Positions 1 through 8,074 of a DNA stretch of 40,897 bases are shown here, piece by piece. This DNA is from Pseudomonadota bacterium (lineage in GTDB: Bacteria; Myxococcota_A; Polyangia; Polyangiales; JAFGIB01): positions 1 through 40,897 of the forward strand of contig JADGRE010000025.1 in NCBI GenBank assembly GCA_017881185.1. The letters are read 5' to 3'. The notes below the pieces were generated by a model. That model did no database searches and had not been told where the DNA came from. It saw only the letters and a program-made list of their open reading frames with translations. Each line of letters starts with the position of its first letter. The first letter of the stretch is position 1. Both the position numbers and the translations under genes were made by a program.

Positions 1-433
1 CGACCCAGATGCCCAGCTCATCGACGGCGATGTGCGACGCGCAGCGCCAGACCAACGCGCCGTCTTTGTAGAAGATGCGCGGATGGATCTGCGTGCGACT
101 GCTGCGGTGGTGCGCTTGCACGAGGTACGCGATGCAGAAGCGCAGGTGCGGATTCTGCCGCACCGTCGTCAGGTAGAAGCGCGTGCCCCAGAGCTCGAGC
201 TTGAAGCTCGGCGAGTACGCAGCCACGAGGCGCAGCGGATTACGCCGGGCTCTGCCCGCGGGCAGCACGGGTGCGCCTTGGTCGATGAGTGTCTGCAGCT
301 CCCGTCGCACCAGGGTGCGGGAGAGGCTCGATGGGGAAATGCTCGGAACGATGCTCGTCGGCAGAAGGCTCATGGGCGCGGGAGCATAGCAAGCCAGGGC
401 CAGCGCAGGCGACGACAGACAGCGCCGAAACAA
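1..433 (-). CDS. Unknown protein, N-terminal part (runs off left edge)
   Basis: An open minus-strand frame enters from the window edge with protein-like composition: a run of aromatic and hydrophobic residues such as LWGTRFYLTTV and IHPRIFYKDGALVW. The first ATG is at 373. A TTG at 433 in the same frame would add 20 residues that look like a short lipoprotein signal (basic FRR, then a hydrophobic stretch ending LALAC), so the product may be a lipoprotein. An in-frame stop lies further upstream. I do not recognise the family. Neither start has a clear ribosome binding site. It is divergent from the flavoprotein gene at 531. The start is uncertain but I am fairly confident the frame is coding. 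Confidence 0.55.
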   Translation of the reverse strand, partial: MFRRCLSSPALALACYAPAPMSLLPTSIVPSISPSSLSRTLVRRELQTLIDQGAPVLPAGRARRNPLRLVAAYSPSFKLELWGTRFYLTTVRQNPHLRFCIAYLVQAHHRSSRTQIHPRIFYKDGALVWRCASHIAVDELGIWV

Positions 434-530
434 GTGGTCGCCATGCCGCGATCACCGCCAGTCAGCTCATGTAGACTGCGCCGAGCGGCCGGACCCCGGT
501 GGACCGCGCGGGTGAGCAGGAGATGCGTCG

Positions 531-1670
531 ATGAAAAAGCGCGTGTTGATTCTTGGTGCTGGCTTCGCTGGTCTGGAGCTCGCGACGTCTCTGTCCGAGA
601 CTCACGGCGATGGCGTTGCGGTAACGGTCATCGACAAATCGGACGCGTTCGTCTTCGGGTACTCGAAGCTCGACCTGTTGTTCGGCAGAGCCACGGCAGA
701 GGCCGTGAGCTTACCCTACCGGGAGTTCGTCAAGTTGGGCGTGACCTGGAAGCGCGAGACCATCACGGCAATCGACCCTGCGACTCGAACGGTCACCACC
801 AACGTGGGCAAGCATGACGCCGACATCCTGGTGATCGCCCTCGGCGCCGACTACGACGTCTCGACCACACCGGGCGTGGTCCTCGGCGACAATGAATTCT
901 ATTCGGTGGCGGGTGCCACGCACCTGGCCGCGGTGCTGCCGAGCTTCACGAGGGGTCACGCTGTGATCGGCGTGTGCGCCGCGCCTTACAAGTGTCCGCC
1001 CGCGCCGAGCGAGTGCGCGCTGATGCTGCACGATTACCTCTCGGCACGCGGCGTACGCGGCAACTGTCAGATCACGCTCGTCAACCCGCTGCCCAGTCCC
1101 GTGCCTCCATCGCCTGACACTTCGGCGGCGCTCATTGCAGCGTTCGCCGAGCGCAACATCGAGTACCTGCCGAACCACCGCATCGCGTCGGTGGATCGCG
1201 GGCGCAAGCTGGTCGTGCTCGAGGATGGCCGCGAGTTGCCGTGCGATCTCTTCCTCGGCGTGCCGAAGAATCGCGCGCCCGACGTGGTGGTCGCGGCCGG
1301 TCTCACGCAGGACGGTTGGGTCACTGTGGATCCGCGCACGCTCGAGACCAAGTTCCCCGGCGTCTATGCCGTGGGCGATCTCGCCAGCACCGGAGCTCCC
1401 AAGGCCGGCGTCTTCGCCGAGTCTGCCGCACGCGCGGTCGCGGCCAACATCACGGCGCTCTTACGGCAACAAGCGCCAACCGCGAAGAACCCCGGCGCAG
1501 GCTCGTGCTACATCGAGTTCGGCGACAATCGCGTTGCGCGCGTCGACGTGGACTTCTTCTCGGGGCCCAAACCCACGGGGATCTTCCACGACCCGAGCCA
1601 GGCGCTGCGGGCTGACAAGCAAGAGTTCGGCAGAACCCGCCGAGCCCGTTGGTTCGGTAGGACTTCGTGA
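531..1670 (+). CDS. FAD/NAD(P)-dependent oxidoreductase, sulfide:quinone reductase / flavocytochrome-c sulfide dehydrogenase-like
   Basis: A 379-residue flavoprotein of the two-dinucleotide-binding-domain disulfide reductase superfamily. The FAD-binding GAGFAG motif is at residues 9-14. The motif PYKCPPAPSE near residues 152-161 carries a Cys in the position typical of sulfide:quinone reductase-like and flavocytochrome c sulfide dehydrogenase-like proteins, and YAVGDLAS near the C terminus is the second FAD contact. Members pass electrons from sulfide, NADH or an unknown donor to quinone or another acceptor. The substrate cannot be told from sequence alone. A ribosome binding site CAGGAG lies about 8 bases before the ATG. 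The gene is single and its end faces the lipoprotein gene at 1687, 16 bases away. NDH-2-like activity is the main alternative. Confidence 0.85.
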   Translation: MKKRVLILGAGFAGLELATSLSETHGDGVAVTVIDKSDAFVFGYSKLDLLFGRATAEAVSLPYREFVKLGVTWKRETITAIDPATRTVTTNVGKHDADILVIALGADYDVSTTPGVVLGDNEFYSVAGATHLAAVLPSFTRGHAVIGVCAAPYKCPPAPSECALMLHDYLSARGVRGNCQITLVNPLPSPVPPSPDTSAALIAAFAERNIEYLPNHRIASVDRGRKLVVLEDGRELPCDLFLGVPKNRAPDVVVAAGLTQDGWVTVDPRTLETKFPGVYAVGDLASTGAPKAGVFAESAARAVAANITALLRQQAPTAKNPGAGSCYIEFGDNRVARVDVDFFSGPKPTGIFHDPSQALRADKQEFGRTRRARWFGRTS

Positions 1671-1686
1671 ATGGCGGCGCGGTGGC

Positions 1687-2370
1687 TCAGCCGCCGGTCG
1701 TGCCGAACTTCAGCAAGCTCTCACCGGTCAGCTGCTCCACTGCAGTCACCAGTTGGAAGTTCTGGCTCGTGACCTGGCTCTTGACGTCTTGTCCCGTAGC
1801 GTTCGCCGTGACTGTCTCCAACGTCAACGGCGCGCCGTGGAGGCGAAGCGAGGTTCGGTCGCCGCCTGCGCGGTCGTTCTTGTGGAAGGTGTCGAAGGCC
1901 GCGACCAGCTGCTTGTAGACGTCGCAGGTGGCAGGCACCAGATCGTACGGGATGATGTACTTCGCGGCCTCTTTGCCACCCGGCGAGGTGCAGAGGTAGA
2001 AGTCCGGATACTTCAGCGCGAGCATCTGGGCGTCGGCTTGGTCGAGCGCGAAGATGTAGGCGTTGCTCAGCTTGTTGTCTTCTTCCACGCGCTCGCCGCC
2101 GAACAGCATCACGGTCTTGACGTAGGCAGCACCCGCCCGATAGTGCGCGGTGAAGTCTTTCTCCTTCTCCACCACGTCCGAGCCGTTCACTTCCACCATG
2201 TCGCAGCCATGCCCGGGCGCGGTTGCAGCGCCGCCGTCGTTCACGGAGGCGTCTTGGTCCGCGCCGACGGAGACACTGGCGTGGTTGGCGCCGCACGCAG
2301 CGCACAGCAGCATGCACAGTGCGAGGGCGGTCGAGTTGCGTGCCTGGAGAGCGGCGGCTAGGAGATTCAT
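1687..2370 (-). CDS. Lipoprotein of unknown function
   Basis: A 227-residue exported protein. I place the start at the ATG at 2370 because it begins a clear lipoprotein signal peptide: hydrophobic residues 2-26 ending LLCAAC. The longer upstream frame is not signal-like. A short linker with DASVNDGG follows, as is usual for myxobacterial lipoproteins. The mature domain of about 180 residues contains DLVPATCDVYKQLVAAFDTF and a few Cys, but matches no family I recognise. A weak GAGG stands about 12 bases upstream. The gene is divergent from the ECF sigma factor at 2544, sharing a 173-base intergenic region, so it might be under the same control. That link is only inferred from position. Confidence 0.75.
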   Translation of the reverse strand: MNLLAAALQARNSTALALCMLLCAACGANHASVSVGADQDASVNDGGAATAPGHGCDMVEVNGSDVVEKEKDFTAHYRAGAAYVKTVMLFGGERVEEDNKLSNAYIFALDQADAQMLALKYPDFYLCTSPGGKEAAKYIIPYDLVPATCDVYKQLVAAFDTFHKNDRAGGDRTSLRLHGAPLTLETVTANATGQDVKSQVTSQNFQLVTAVEQLTGESLLKFGTTGG

Positions 2371-2498
2371 GCGAACGCGAGACCTCAAGGCTAGCAGGTC
2401 GATTCCGCGGTCTCCATGTAGGTCGTAGGTCCACCAGCGTGCTTCCACGAGCCGAAGGTCGCATTCCCCGGCGCAACGTGCTTTTCGCCCCCGTGTGT

Positions 2499-2526
2499 GA
2501 TCGCTTTTCTCCGCGCGTGCCACTAG
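2499..2526 (+). promoter_or_regulatory. Candidate ECF-type promoter of cassette A
   Basis: GATCGCTT (2499-2506), 12 bases, then GCCACTAG (2519-2526), 17 bases before the sigma-factor start. The same two blocks, 13 bases apart, occur at 5446-5474 before the lipoprotein gene 5499. Two-block conservation upstream of a sigma gene and a nearby gene is what autoregulated ECF promoters look like. No experimental support; the one-base spacing difference is a weakness. Confidence 0.4.
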
Positions 2527-2543
2527 CTAAGAAGAGATCAGCC

Positions 2544-3179
2544 GTGGCCTTCTCCCCCAAAACCAGCGGCGACGCCCCGCACCCGCAAGCCGCGGGTGAC
2601 GCGCTGCGTGGCGTCGCGGCGGCGGCGGTCGCGGGGGATGCCTTGGCGCTGCGCGGACTGCTCTGCGCGCTCTCGCCGGAGATCTCCCGCGTTGCGCGCT
2701 GTGTGCTCGGCAGCAGCGCCCCCGAGCTCGACGACGTGGTGCAGGAATCGCTGCTGGGCCTCTTGCGCGCGCTGCCCACGTTCCGCGGCGAGTGCTCGCT
2801 GCGCCGGCTGGCCAATCGCATCGCGGTGCGCACTGCCATCCATGCGCGCCGGCGCGCGCGCAAGCGCTACGCCGACAACGCGCTGCTCGCGGACGAAGCC
2901 ATGCCGCGCGTGCCCCTGAACGGACGCGACCCCGAGCGCGAGTACATGTCGGCGCGGCGTGAAGCGCTGCTGCTGCTCTTGCTCGACGAGCTGCCCGAGG
3001 TTCAAGCCGAGACGCTGGCGTTGCGCGTGGTGCTTGGCTTCTCGCTCGAAGAGACCGCGCAGGCCATGTCGGTTCCGGAAAACACCGTGCGCTCGCGCAT
3101 GCGTTTGGCTCGCGAAGCGTTGCGTGCGCGCATCGAGAGCCAGCCGAGCTTGCTCGACCTGCTGGGAGGCGAGCCATGA
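2544..3179 (+). CDS. ECF-family RNA polymerase sigma factor (cassette A)
   Basis: A 211-residue sigma-70-family protein. Region 2 spans about residues 61-104 (ELDDVVQESLLGLLRALPTF, then the basic ARRRARKR) and binds core polymerase and the -10 element. Region 4 spans about 165-197, with the helix-turn-helix FSLEETAQAMSVPENTVRSR for -35 recognition. There is no region 3, as in ECF factors. I chose the GTG at 2544, 8 bases after AGAAGAGA, since the longer frame upstream is not protein-like. The stop overlaps the next gene's start (ATGA), so the two are translationally coupled, the normal arrangement for a sigma/anti-sigma pair. Possibly autoregulated through the motif at 2499-2526. Confidence 0.9.
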   Translation: MAFSPKTSGDAPHPQAAGDALRGVAAAAVAGDALALRGLLCALSPEISRVARCVLGSSAPELDDVVQESLLGLLRALPTFRGECSLRRLANRIAVRTAIHARRRARKRYADNALLADEAMPRVPLNGRDPEREYMSARREALLLLLLDELPEVQAETLALRVVLGFSLEETAQAMSVPENTVRSRMRLAREALRARIESQPSLLDLLGGEP

Positions 3180-4234
3180 AGCGCATCGACCTTCACGACG
3201 ACGTGCTGCTCGACTGCGCGCGCCGAGGCACGCTGAGCCCCGCGCAAGAGCAGCGCTTGCTCGCGCACTGCCGGAGCTGTGCAGCGTGTGCGCTCGAGCT
3301 CGGCTGGATCGAAGACGGCCTGCACGCCGCGGCGCCCAATGCGGAAGACCACGCTCGGGGTCGAGCGGCCGTGGACGCTGTGCTGGGTCTTGGCGTCGGC
3401 GCGAGCGAATGGCCGCGTACGCAGTCTGCGCCTGCTCCGGTTGCGCGTGGGCGAGCGGGCGGCGCCGGCATGCGCTTCTCGAGCGCGGCGGCGTTGGCAT
3501 TGCTGGGGCTGTGCATGAGCAGCGCGGCGGCGGCATTCTTCACGGGAGCGCTGCCGGCCTTGCCGCAGATCTCGACCTGGCTGCAGCCGGCGGAGCAGGC
3601 GCCCGCGCAGGCTGCGAAGGTCCGCAAGCACGCGCGCGTGCAGCATGCGACACACCCGCAGCTGTGTGAATCGGACAGCCTTGTCCCGAGCGCGCAAGCA
3701 GCTGCAAGCGAGCAAGGCGCGGTCACGGCTGCGCCAGCTGCTCCCGCCACGCCCGTGGTGGACGCCCTGGTTGTAGCTCCCGTGCGGCCGCCGTCAGCGG
3801 CAGCACCACAGACCACGGCCGTACGAGCGGAGCTTGGTTCGGCCGCACGCGAGCGCGCCGCCGAAGCGCTGTTGAGCACGGCCAACCAAGCGCGCTCCGT
3901 GGGCGACTACTCCGTTGCACTGGCGCGTTACACGGAGCTCTCGCTGCGTTATCCCGGCACGCGGGCCGAAGTGCTCTCGCGTGTGTCACGTGGAAACCTG
4001 TGGCTCGGTAGCTTGTCGGAGCCCGCACGAGCGCAGGGCGCGTTCGCGAGCTATCTCGCGGCCCGACCGGGTGGCGTGCTGGCCGAGGAAGCCCGCGTGG
4101 GCTTGGCGCGCTCGCTGGCGCAGCTTGGCCGACGGGACCAGGAGCGAGCCGCGTGGATCGAGCTGATCGAGCGTCACCCGAGCTCGTTGCACCTCGCGTA
4201 CGCGCGTGCGCGCCTCGCCACGCTTGCGCGTTAG
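3176..4234 (+). CDS. Putative anti-sigma factor with zinc-finger, membrane helix and TPR domain (cassette A)
   Basis: A 352-residue protein in three parts. The N terminus carries a zinc-finger-HC2-like motif HCRSCAAC (H31, C35, C38) of the type that binds ECF sigma factors. A transmembrane helix lies at about residues 101-122. A Pro/Ala-rich periplasmic linker follows, then TPR-like helices from about residue 220 to the end (GDYSVALARYTELSLRYPGT and similar). The layout predicts a membrane anti-sigma factor holding the sigma of gene 2544, with the TPR part as a periplasmic sensor or docking arm. The ATG overlaps the sigma stop. Cassette B (31597) has a protein of the same plan but with FecR instead of the zinc finger. 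The sigma partnership is inferred from neighbourhood. Confidence 0.82.
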   Translation: MKRIDLHDDVLLDCARRGTLSPAQEQRLLAHCRSCAACALELGWIEDGLHAAAPNAEDHARGRAAVDAVLGLGVGASEWPRTQSAPAPVARGRAGGAGMRFSSAAALALLGLCMSSAAAAFFTGALPALPQISTWLQPAEQAPAQAAKVRKHARVQHATHPQLCESDSLVPSAQAAASEQGAVTAAPAAPATPVVDALVVAPVRPPSAAAPQTTAVRAELGSAARERAAEALLSTANQARSVGDYSVALARYTELSLRYPGTRAEVLSRVSRGNLWLGSLSEPARAQGAFASYLAARPGGVLAEEARVGLARSLAQLGRRDQERAAWIELIERHPSSLHLAYARARLATLAR

Positions 4235-4238
4235 ATCG

Positions 4239-5417
4239 ATGCGAATCGGACGCAGCGTGCGGGAGGCAATGCTCGCGCTCGGCGTGGTGTCTGTCGGCGT
4301 GGCGGGAGGCGTACGCGCACAAAGCCAGCCGCCGGTGCGCACGGTCGTCGTGCAGGTCTCTGGCGATGTCGACGCCTCGAACACGACCTTGTCGCGCATC
4401 ATCGAGCTGCTCACCCCGCTCGGCGTGTTCGTGAATGCAGGCGATGGCGCAGAGCATGCCCCGGAAGGGGTACTTGCGCGCATCAGCGTAACGCGCCTCG
4501 ATCCCCAGCAGCTGCAGATCGGCATCACCGGCGCGCACGGCGAGCAGCTCACGCGTCTGCTGCCCCTGCCCGCGCGGCGCGTCGACGAGTCGGCGCGCGA
4601 AGCGATTGCCACGGTGTGCGCGTCCAACGTGCAAGCGCTCTTGGAAGCCGAGCCGCACGCAGGGGGGAGCGCGGTAGCCGATCAGCCTGCGCCGGAGCCC
4701 GTGTCCGCGCAGCCGAGCGAACCGCGCGCGGCAACGCAAGAAGCGCCAGCGACTACTGCGAGCGCACCGGCGGAAGCCAAGCCCAAGCTGCCCGAAGCCA
4801 GCGTGCCGAAGCCCGCGCCCGCGGCACCGCGCGGCCATTCGCTCGACAGCGAAAGTCCGCCGCGCGCGCCGCTCCCCGACCCGCGCGCCGCGCTCGGCCT
4901 CGGCTATGAGCTGTTCGACTGGGGTGGTGGACGGCTGCTGCACGGGCCGCGCCTCCATGCCAGCTACGTCGCGCTGCCAGCCAAAGTCGTCTCGTTCGGG
5001 TTGGGTGCCGAGGCCGCCTTCAGCTGGCCGTCGAGCGCGAGCGGCCGGCTCTTCGATGTGGAGCTCTCCACTTGGTCGCTGCGCGTCTTGGCCGAGCCTT
5101 CGCTCCAGCTCGCGAAGCACTGGATGCTGTCGCTCCCGCTCGGGGCGGCGCTGCAGGTGGTGTCTGCGAAGAGCAGCGGCGGCGGCACTGGCTTGGCGCT
5201 CGCCACGGCACCCACGCGCCTTGCGCTCGCCCTCGTGCTTCGACCCACCGTGACGCTCATACTGTCACGGCGCTGGTCGCTTGCGCTCGGCGGGGCCCTC
5301 GAGCTGTCGCCCATGCAGATCCGCTACGGCGTCCGCCACCCCGATGGCTTCACCACCGTGCTCGCATCCAACTACGCCAAACCGTACCTGTCCCTCGACC
5401 TCGTACTCCATACCTGA
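4239..5417 (+). CDS. Exported protein with Pro/Ala-rich linker and barrel-like C-terminal domain (cassette A)
   Basis: A 392-residue exported protein. The ATG at 4239, 4 bases after the previous stop, gives a signal peptide ending near GGVRAQS. Residues about 30-140 form a small alpha/beta-like domain (TVVVQVSGDVDASNTTLSRI). A Pro/Ala/Glu-rich linker of roughly 80 residues follows. The C-terminal 170 residues alternate hydrophobic and polar residues with Gly/Leu-rich strands and end with SLDLVLHT, compatible with an outer-membrane beta-barrel. No family recognised. The last gene of cassette B (32889) has the same N-domain/linker/barrel order. I infer that this is the envelope target or signal input of the sigma system. 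Confidence 0.7.
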   Translation: MRIGRSVREAMLALGVVSVGVAGGVRAQSQPPVRTVVVQVSGDVDASNTTLSRIIELLTPLGVFVNAGDGAEHAPEGVLARISVTRLDPQQLQIGITGAHGEQLTRLLPLPARRVDESAREAIATVCASNVQALLEAEPHAGGSAVADQPAPEPVSAQPSEPRAATQEAPATTASAPAEAKPKLPEASVPKPAPAAPRGHSLDSESPPRAPLPDPRAALGLGYELFDWGGGRLLHGPRLHASYVALPAKVVSFGLGAEAAFSWPSSASGRLFDVELSTWSLRVLAEPSLQLAKHWMLSLPLGAALQVVSAKSSGGGTGLALATAPTRLALALVLRPTVTLILSRRWSLALGGALELSPMQIRYGVRHPDGFTTVLASNYAKPYLSLDLVLHT

Positions 5418-5445
5418 AGCTTGGCTCGCAATCTGCCACTGCGTT

Positions 5446-5474
5446 GATCGCTTCTCACCACGCGCCGCCACTAG
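5446..5474 (+). promoter_or_regulatory. Candidate second copy of the cassette A promoter motif
   Basis: GATCGCTT (5446-5453), 13 bases, then GCCACTAG (5467-5474), 24 bases before the lipoprotein start at 5499. It matches the pair at 2499-2526 before the sigma gene, suggesting both are read by the sigma factor encoded at 2544. Confidence 0.4.
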
Positions 5475-5498
5475 CAGCATGAACCCGGGAGGACTGAC

Positions 5499-6497
5499 AT
5501 GAGATTGACCACGACCCCACGAATCCTACTGTGCGCGTGCACTCTGCTTTTTGGATGTTTCCAGGTGACCGACCCGCTCGCGCAGAGCGACGCGTCCGTG
5601 GCCAAGGGTCAGGGCATGGGCCAGCCGGATGGTGCAGCGGCCACTGGCGCGGGCACGGGTATGGGTGCGGGCGCGGCCGCGAGCTCCGGCGCAGCTGCGG
5701 TCGGCGGCGGGGGTGTGTTCTGGGGCGCCGCGGGCACCACAGGCACCATGGTCGGACCGAACAACGCGAACTGCATCTACCAGAAGATCAACGGCGCTGA
5801 CGCCTGCATCAACATCAACTCGATGGACAAGTCCGGCGTGGGTTGTCAGGCGTTCGTGAGCTCGTCCGGTACCGTGGCTTGCGTGCCGGACGGCTGGAAG
5901 TGCACCGCCAGCGACAAGGGCGACTTGTCCTGCTTCGATGCAAGCGGCGTGGCAGGCGCTTCGGGAGGCTTCGGCACGATGGGCGGCGTCGCAGGCGGCA
6001 CGGGCGGCATCCCCGATGCTGGCACCCCGAGCATGTGCAGCTGTGACGACGGAGACGCCTGCACGATCGACGTGTGCGATACCGCGACCAGCAAGTGCTA
6101 CCACAAGAGCCTCGCGACCATGACCGACGCCGACAAAGATGGCGTCTCCGACGGTTGCGACTGCGACGACCAGAACCCGGCTGTCCATCCCGGAGTGACC
6201 ACCTTCAGCGAGTCGCCGTTCATCTTCACCGGCGTCGGCGCGCCGAGCTCGCTGATGAAGGGCGCGCTCTCGTACGACTTCGACTGCGACGGACGCGAAA
6301 CTCCGAAGTACACCGCGCTGGCTTCGACCTGCTCGGCTTGGGTCTCCGGCCAACAGATCTGCCTCGGCGAAGGCTGGGCCGACATGAAGCAACTGCCGCA
6401 GTGCGGCGCAGGCGGCGCCTATCAGGTGTGCGCCTTCGACACCGCAAAGCAGGCCTGCTTGCCGACGATCATCATGCTGCAGCAGTCCTGCCGCTGA
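5499..6497 (+). CDS. Lipoprotein with MopE-like metal-binding motif
   Basis: A 332-residue lipoprotein with GGGAGG 6 bases before the ATG. The signal peptide ends LLFGC (Cys about residue 20). A long Gly/Ala-rich linker follows (residues about 35-85), then Cys-rich segments. Near residues 220-232 is DCDDQNPAVHPG, which resembles the short putative metal-binding repeat (DCDD..P..PGA) of copper protein MopE and myxobacterial surface proteins. Just before it stands CSCDDGDACTIDVCD, a Cys/Asp-rich disulfide segment. The protein is probably surface-exposed on the outer membrane. The promoter-like motif 25-53 bases upstream ties it to the ECF sigma factor of cassette A. Its ligand is unknown. Confidence 0.78.
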   Translation: MRLTTTPRILLCACTLLFGCFQVTDPLAQSDASVAKGQGMGQPDGAAATGAGTGMGAGAAASSGAAAVGGGGVFWGAAGTTGTMVGPNNANCIYQKINGADACININSMDKSGVGCQAFVSSSGTVACVPDGWKCTASDKGDLSCFDASGVAGASGGFGTMGGVAGGTGGIPDAGTPSMCSCDDGDACTIDVCDTATSKCYHKSLATMTDADKDGVSDGCDCDDQNPAVHPGVTTFSESPFIFTGVGAPSSLMKGALSYDFDCDGRETPKYTALASTCSAWVSGQQICLGEGWADMKQLPQCGAGGAYQVCAFDTAKQACLPTIIMLQQSCR

Positions 6498-6599
6498 CGG
6501 CGGCGTGAGTCAACCCACTGCGCCGGTCGTCGCGTCCCCCGGCGGCCGGCGTTGTCTTTTCTAGAGGCACGCAGCTCGCCGTGCCGCTCGCATCGTGCG

Positions 6600-7427
6600 T
6601 CAGCGTTTGGCGTTCGTGCTGCCGCGCGCAGGCCGCTTGGGCTTGGCCGCGGGCGCGCTGGAACGTGCGACGGCGCGTGCTGCGGCGCGCGTGTCTGCGC
6701 GTGTGTCTGCACCGTGGTGCCACAGCACGGCGAGTGTCTCGAGGCGGCCGAGCACGGCTTTCAGATAGACGGGGTAGCGCGCGGCCTCTTCCAGGGTGCG
6801 AGCCCCGATGTGCACAGCGTGGTAGCGCCCGGCGTCCTGCGGCACGTTGGCGGTGGTGTTGGCCAAGGTCATGCGCGCGGCGGCGCCTGCCGCGGCGTCG
6901 TGATACAGCGATTGCGCCATCGCGAGCGGACGCGTGGATGACCTGCTCTGCGCGACGGGCGACTCGACGAGCCCCGGTGAGCTGATGCCGCGCTCCTGCG
7001 CCTGGGCGTCGAGTTGCTCGGTGAGGCTCTGCCGCAGCTCGTCGCGCAAGCGTGGGCTTGCTTGCGGCGCGCGGCGCATGAGCCGGCGCGGCAAGAAGGT
7101 GTCTCCTCGCGCCAAGGCCTGCGCGAGCAGCGGCTGTGCGGGATGCTCGGCGGCGCGCAGCCGGCTGAGCGCGTACTCGCCGCGCTCACGAGTCTTCTCG
7201 AAGTCTTGTTGCAGCTGCTGCACATGCGCGTGCGCGCGTTGGCACAGACGTGCGGCGAGTGCCAAGGGCGCGTGCTCGGTCTGCGCGAGCAGACGGTCGA
7301 CCACGGCGAGGCCAGGTGCATCCCAGTGCGCTGCACCTGCGGTGCGAAGCTCGGCAAGCAGCGTGGCCGCCGCGTGGCGCGCGCTGGGTTCAGGCGCTTC
7401 TGGTAACTTCGCGTCCGACTTGCTCAC
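6600..7427 (-). CDS. DUF2894 family protein (last gene of motor operon)
   Basis: A 275-residue cytosolic protein without signal peptide or membrane helix, highly Ala/Arg-rich. It begins with helical segments containing LLAELRTAGAAHWDAPGLAV and ends in a basic Lys/Arg/Ala tail. The middle contains YHAVHIGARTLEEA and YPVYLKAVLGRLETLAVLW. Together with the gene order (DUF3348, DUF802, OmpA-like, this gene), this matches the DUF2894 family, known from the same operon in Pseudomonadota such as Burkholderia and Xanthomonas. The start overlaps the OmpA-like gene by 4 bases. Function is unknown. The basic tail could bind nucleic acid or an acidic partner, but that is a guess. Confidence 0.75.
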   Translation of the reverse strand: MSKSDAKLPEAPEPSARHAAATLLAELRTAGAAHWDAPGLAVVDRLLAQTEHAPLALAARLCQRAHAHVQQLQQDFEKTRERGEYALSRLRAAEHPAQPLLAQALARGDTFLPRRLMRRAPQASPRLRDELRQSLTEQLDAQAQERGISSPGLVESPVAQSRSSTRPLAMAQSLYHDAAAGAAARMTLANTTANVPQDAGRYHAVHIGARTLEEAARYPVYLKAVLGRLETLAVLWHHGADTRADTRAAARAVARSSAPAAKPKRPARGSTNAKR

Positions 7428-8074
7428 GGCGCGGCCTGGGCTCTGGCAGCGCGCGCACGGAAGCTCTCGGGTCGCGGCACGGCCGAGATCTCCACGCGGC
7501 GATTCTGCGCGCGTTGCTCGTCGTTGTCGTTGGGCGCGACGGGGTGGTGCTCGCCGAAGCCCGCGGCGATCAGCGAATCGCCCGGCAGTCCGGCCTCGAT
7601 CAGCGTACGCGTCACCGTGAGGGCGCGCTGCGCCGACAACTCCCAGTTGTCGGCGAAGGTGCCGTTGCTCTTGAGCTGCTTGTCGTCGGTAAAGCCGCTG
7701 ATCATCAATGCGACCTCATTCTGTTGCAGGAAGGTGCCGAGCGGTGCGGCTAGCGCTTTGATCAGCGCGCGGCCTTCGGTGCGTAGCTTCGCCTCGTTGG
7801 TTTCGAAGAGCACGGCGCCGCGGATGCCGATACGCCCGTCGACGAGCGTGATCAGGCCCGAGGCGAGCGGCCCCGCCAGTGCGCTCTGCAGCGCAGAGAG
7901 CTTGGCGCGCGTCTGCGCCAAGTGTGTGCGCTCGCGCTCGAGATCGCGGCCGAGCACGACCTGCGTCATCACCATCCACACGAAGAACAGCACGAACAGC
8001 CCGAACAAGCAGGCCATCAAGTCGCTGATAGCCGCCCAGATGGGTGGCGCGTCCTCTTCGTCATGCGGTCGCAT
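7424..8074 (-). CDS. OmpA/MotB-like peptidoglycan-binding membrane protein
   Basis: A 216-residue inner-membrane protein. One transmembrane helix at about residues 13-36 (IWAAISDLMACLFGLFVLFF) contains an aspartate (D18) near its start, the position of the proton-carrying Asp of MotB and ZorB. A short coiled coil follows (residues about 43-66), then an OmpA C-terminal domain: GFTDDKQL (127-134), ELSAQRALTV, GFGEHHPVAPND and NRRVEI (191-196), the residues that grip peptidoglycan. It should form the stator partner of the MotA/TolQ-like protein encoded just upstream, which it overlaps by 14 bases. It overlaps the DUF2894 gene by 4 bases. The ion-channel role is inferred from the family. Confidence 0.88.
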   Translation of the reverse strand: MRPHDEEDAPPIWAAISDLMACLFGLFVLFFVWMVMTQVVLGRDLERERTHLAQTRAKLSALQSALAGPLASGLITLVDGRIGIRGAVLFETNEAKLRTEGRALIKALAAPLGTFLQQNEVALMISGFTDDKQLKSNGTFADNWELSAQRALTVTRTLIEAGLPGDSLIAAGFGEHHPVAPNDNDEQRAQNRRVEISAVPRPESFRARAARAQAAP

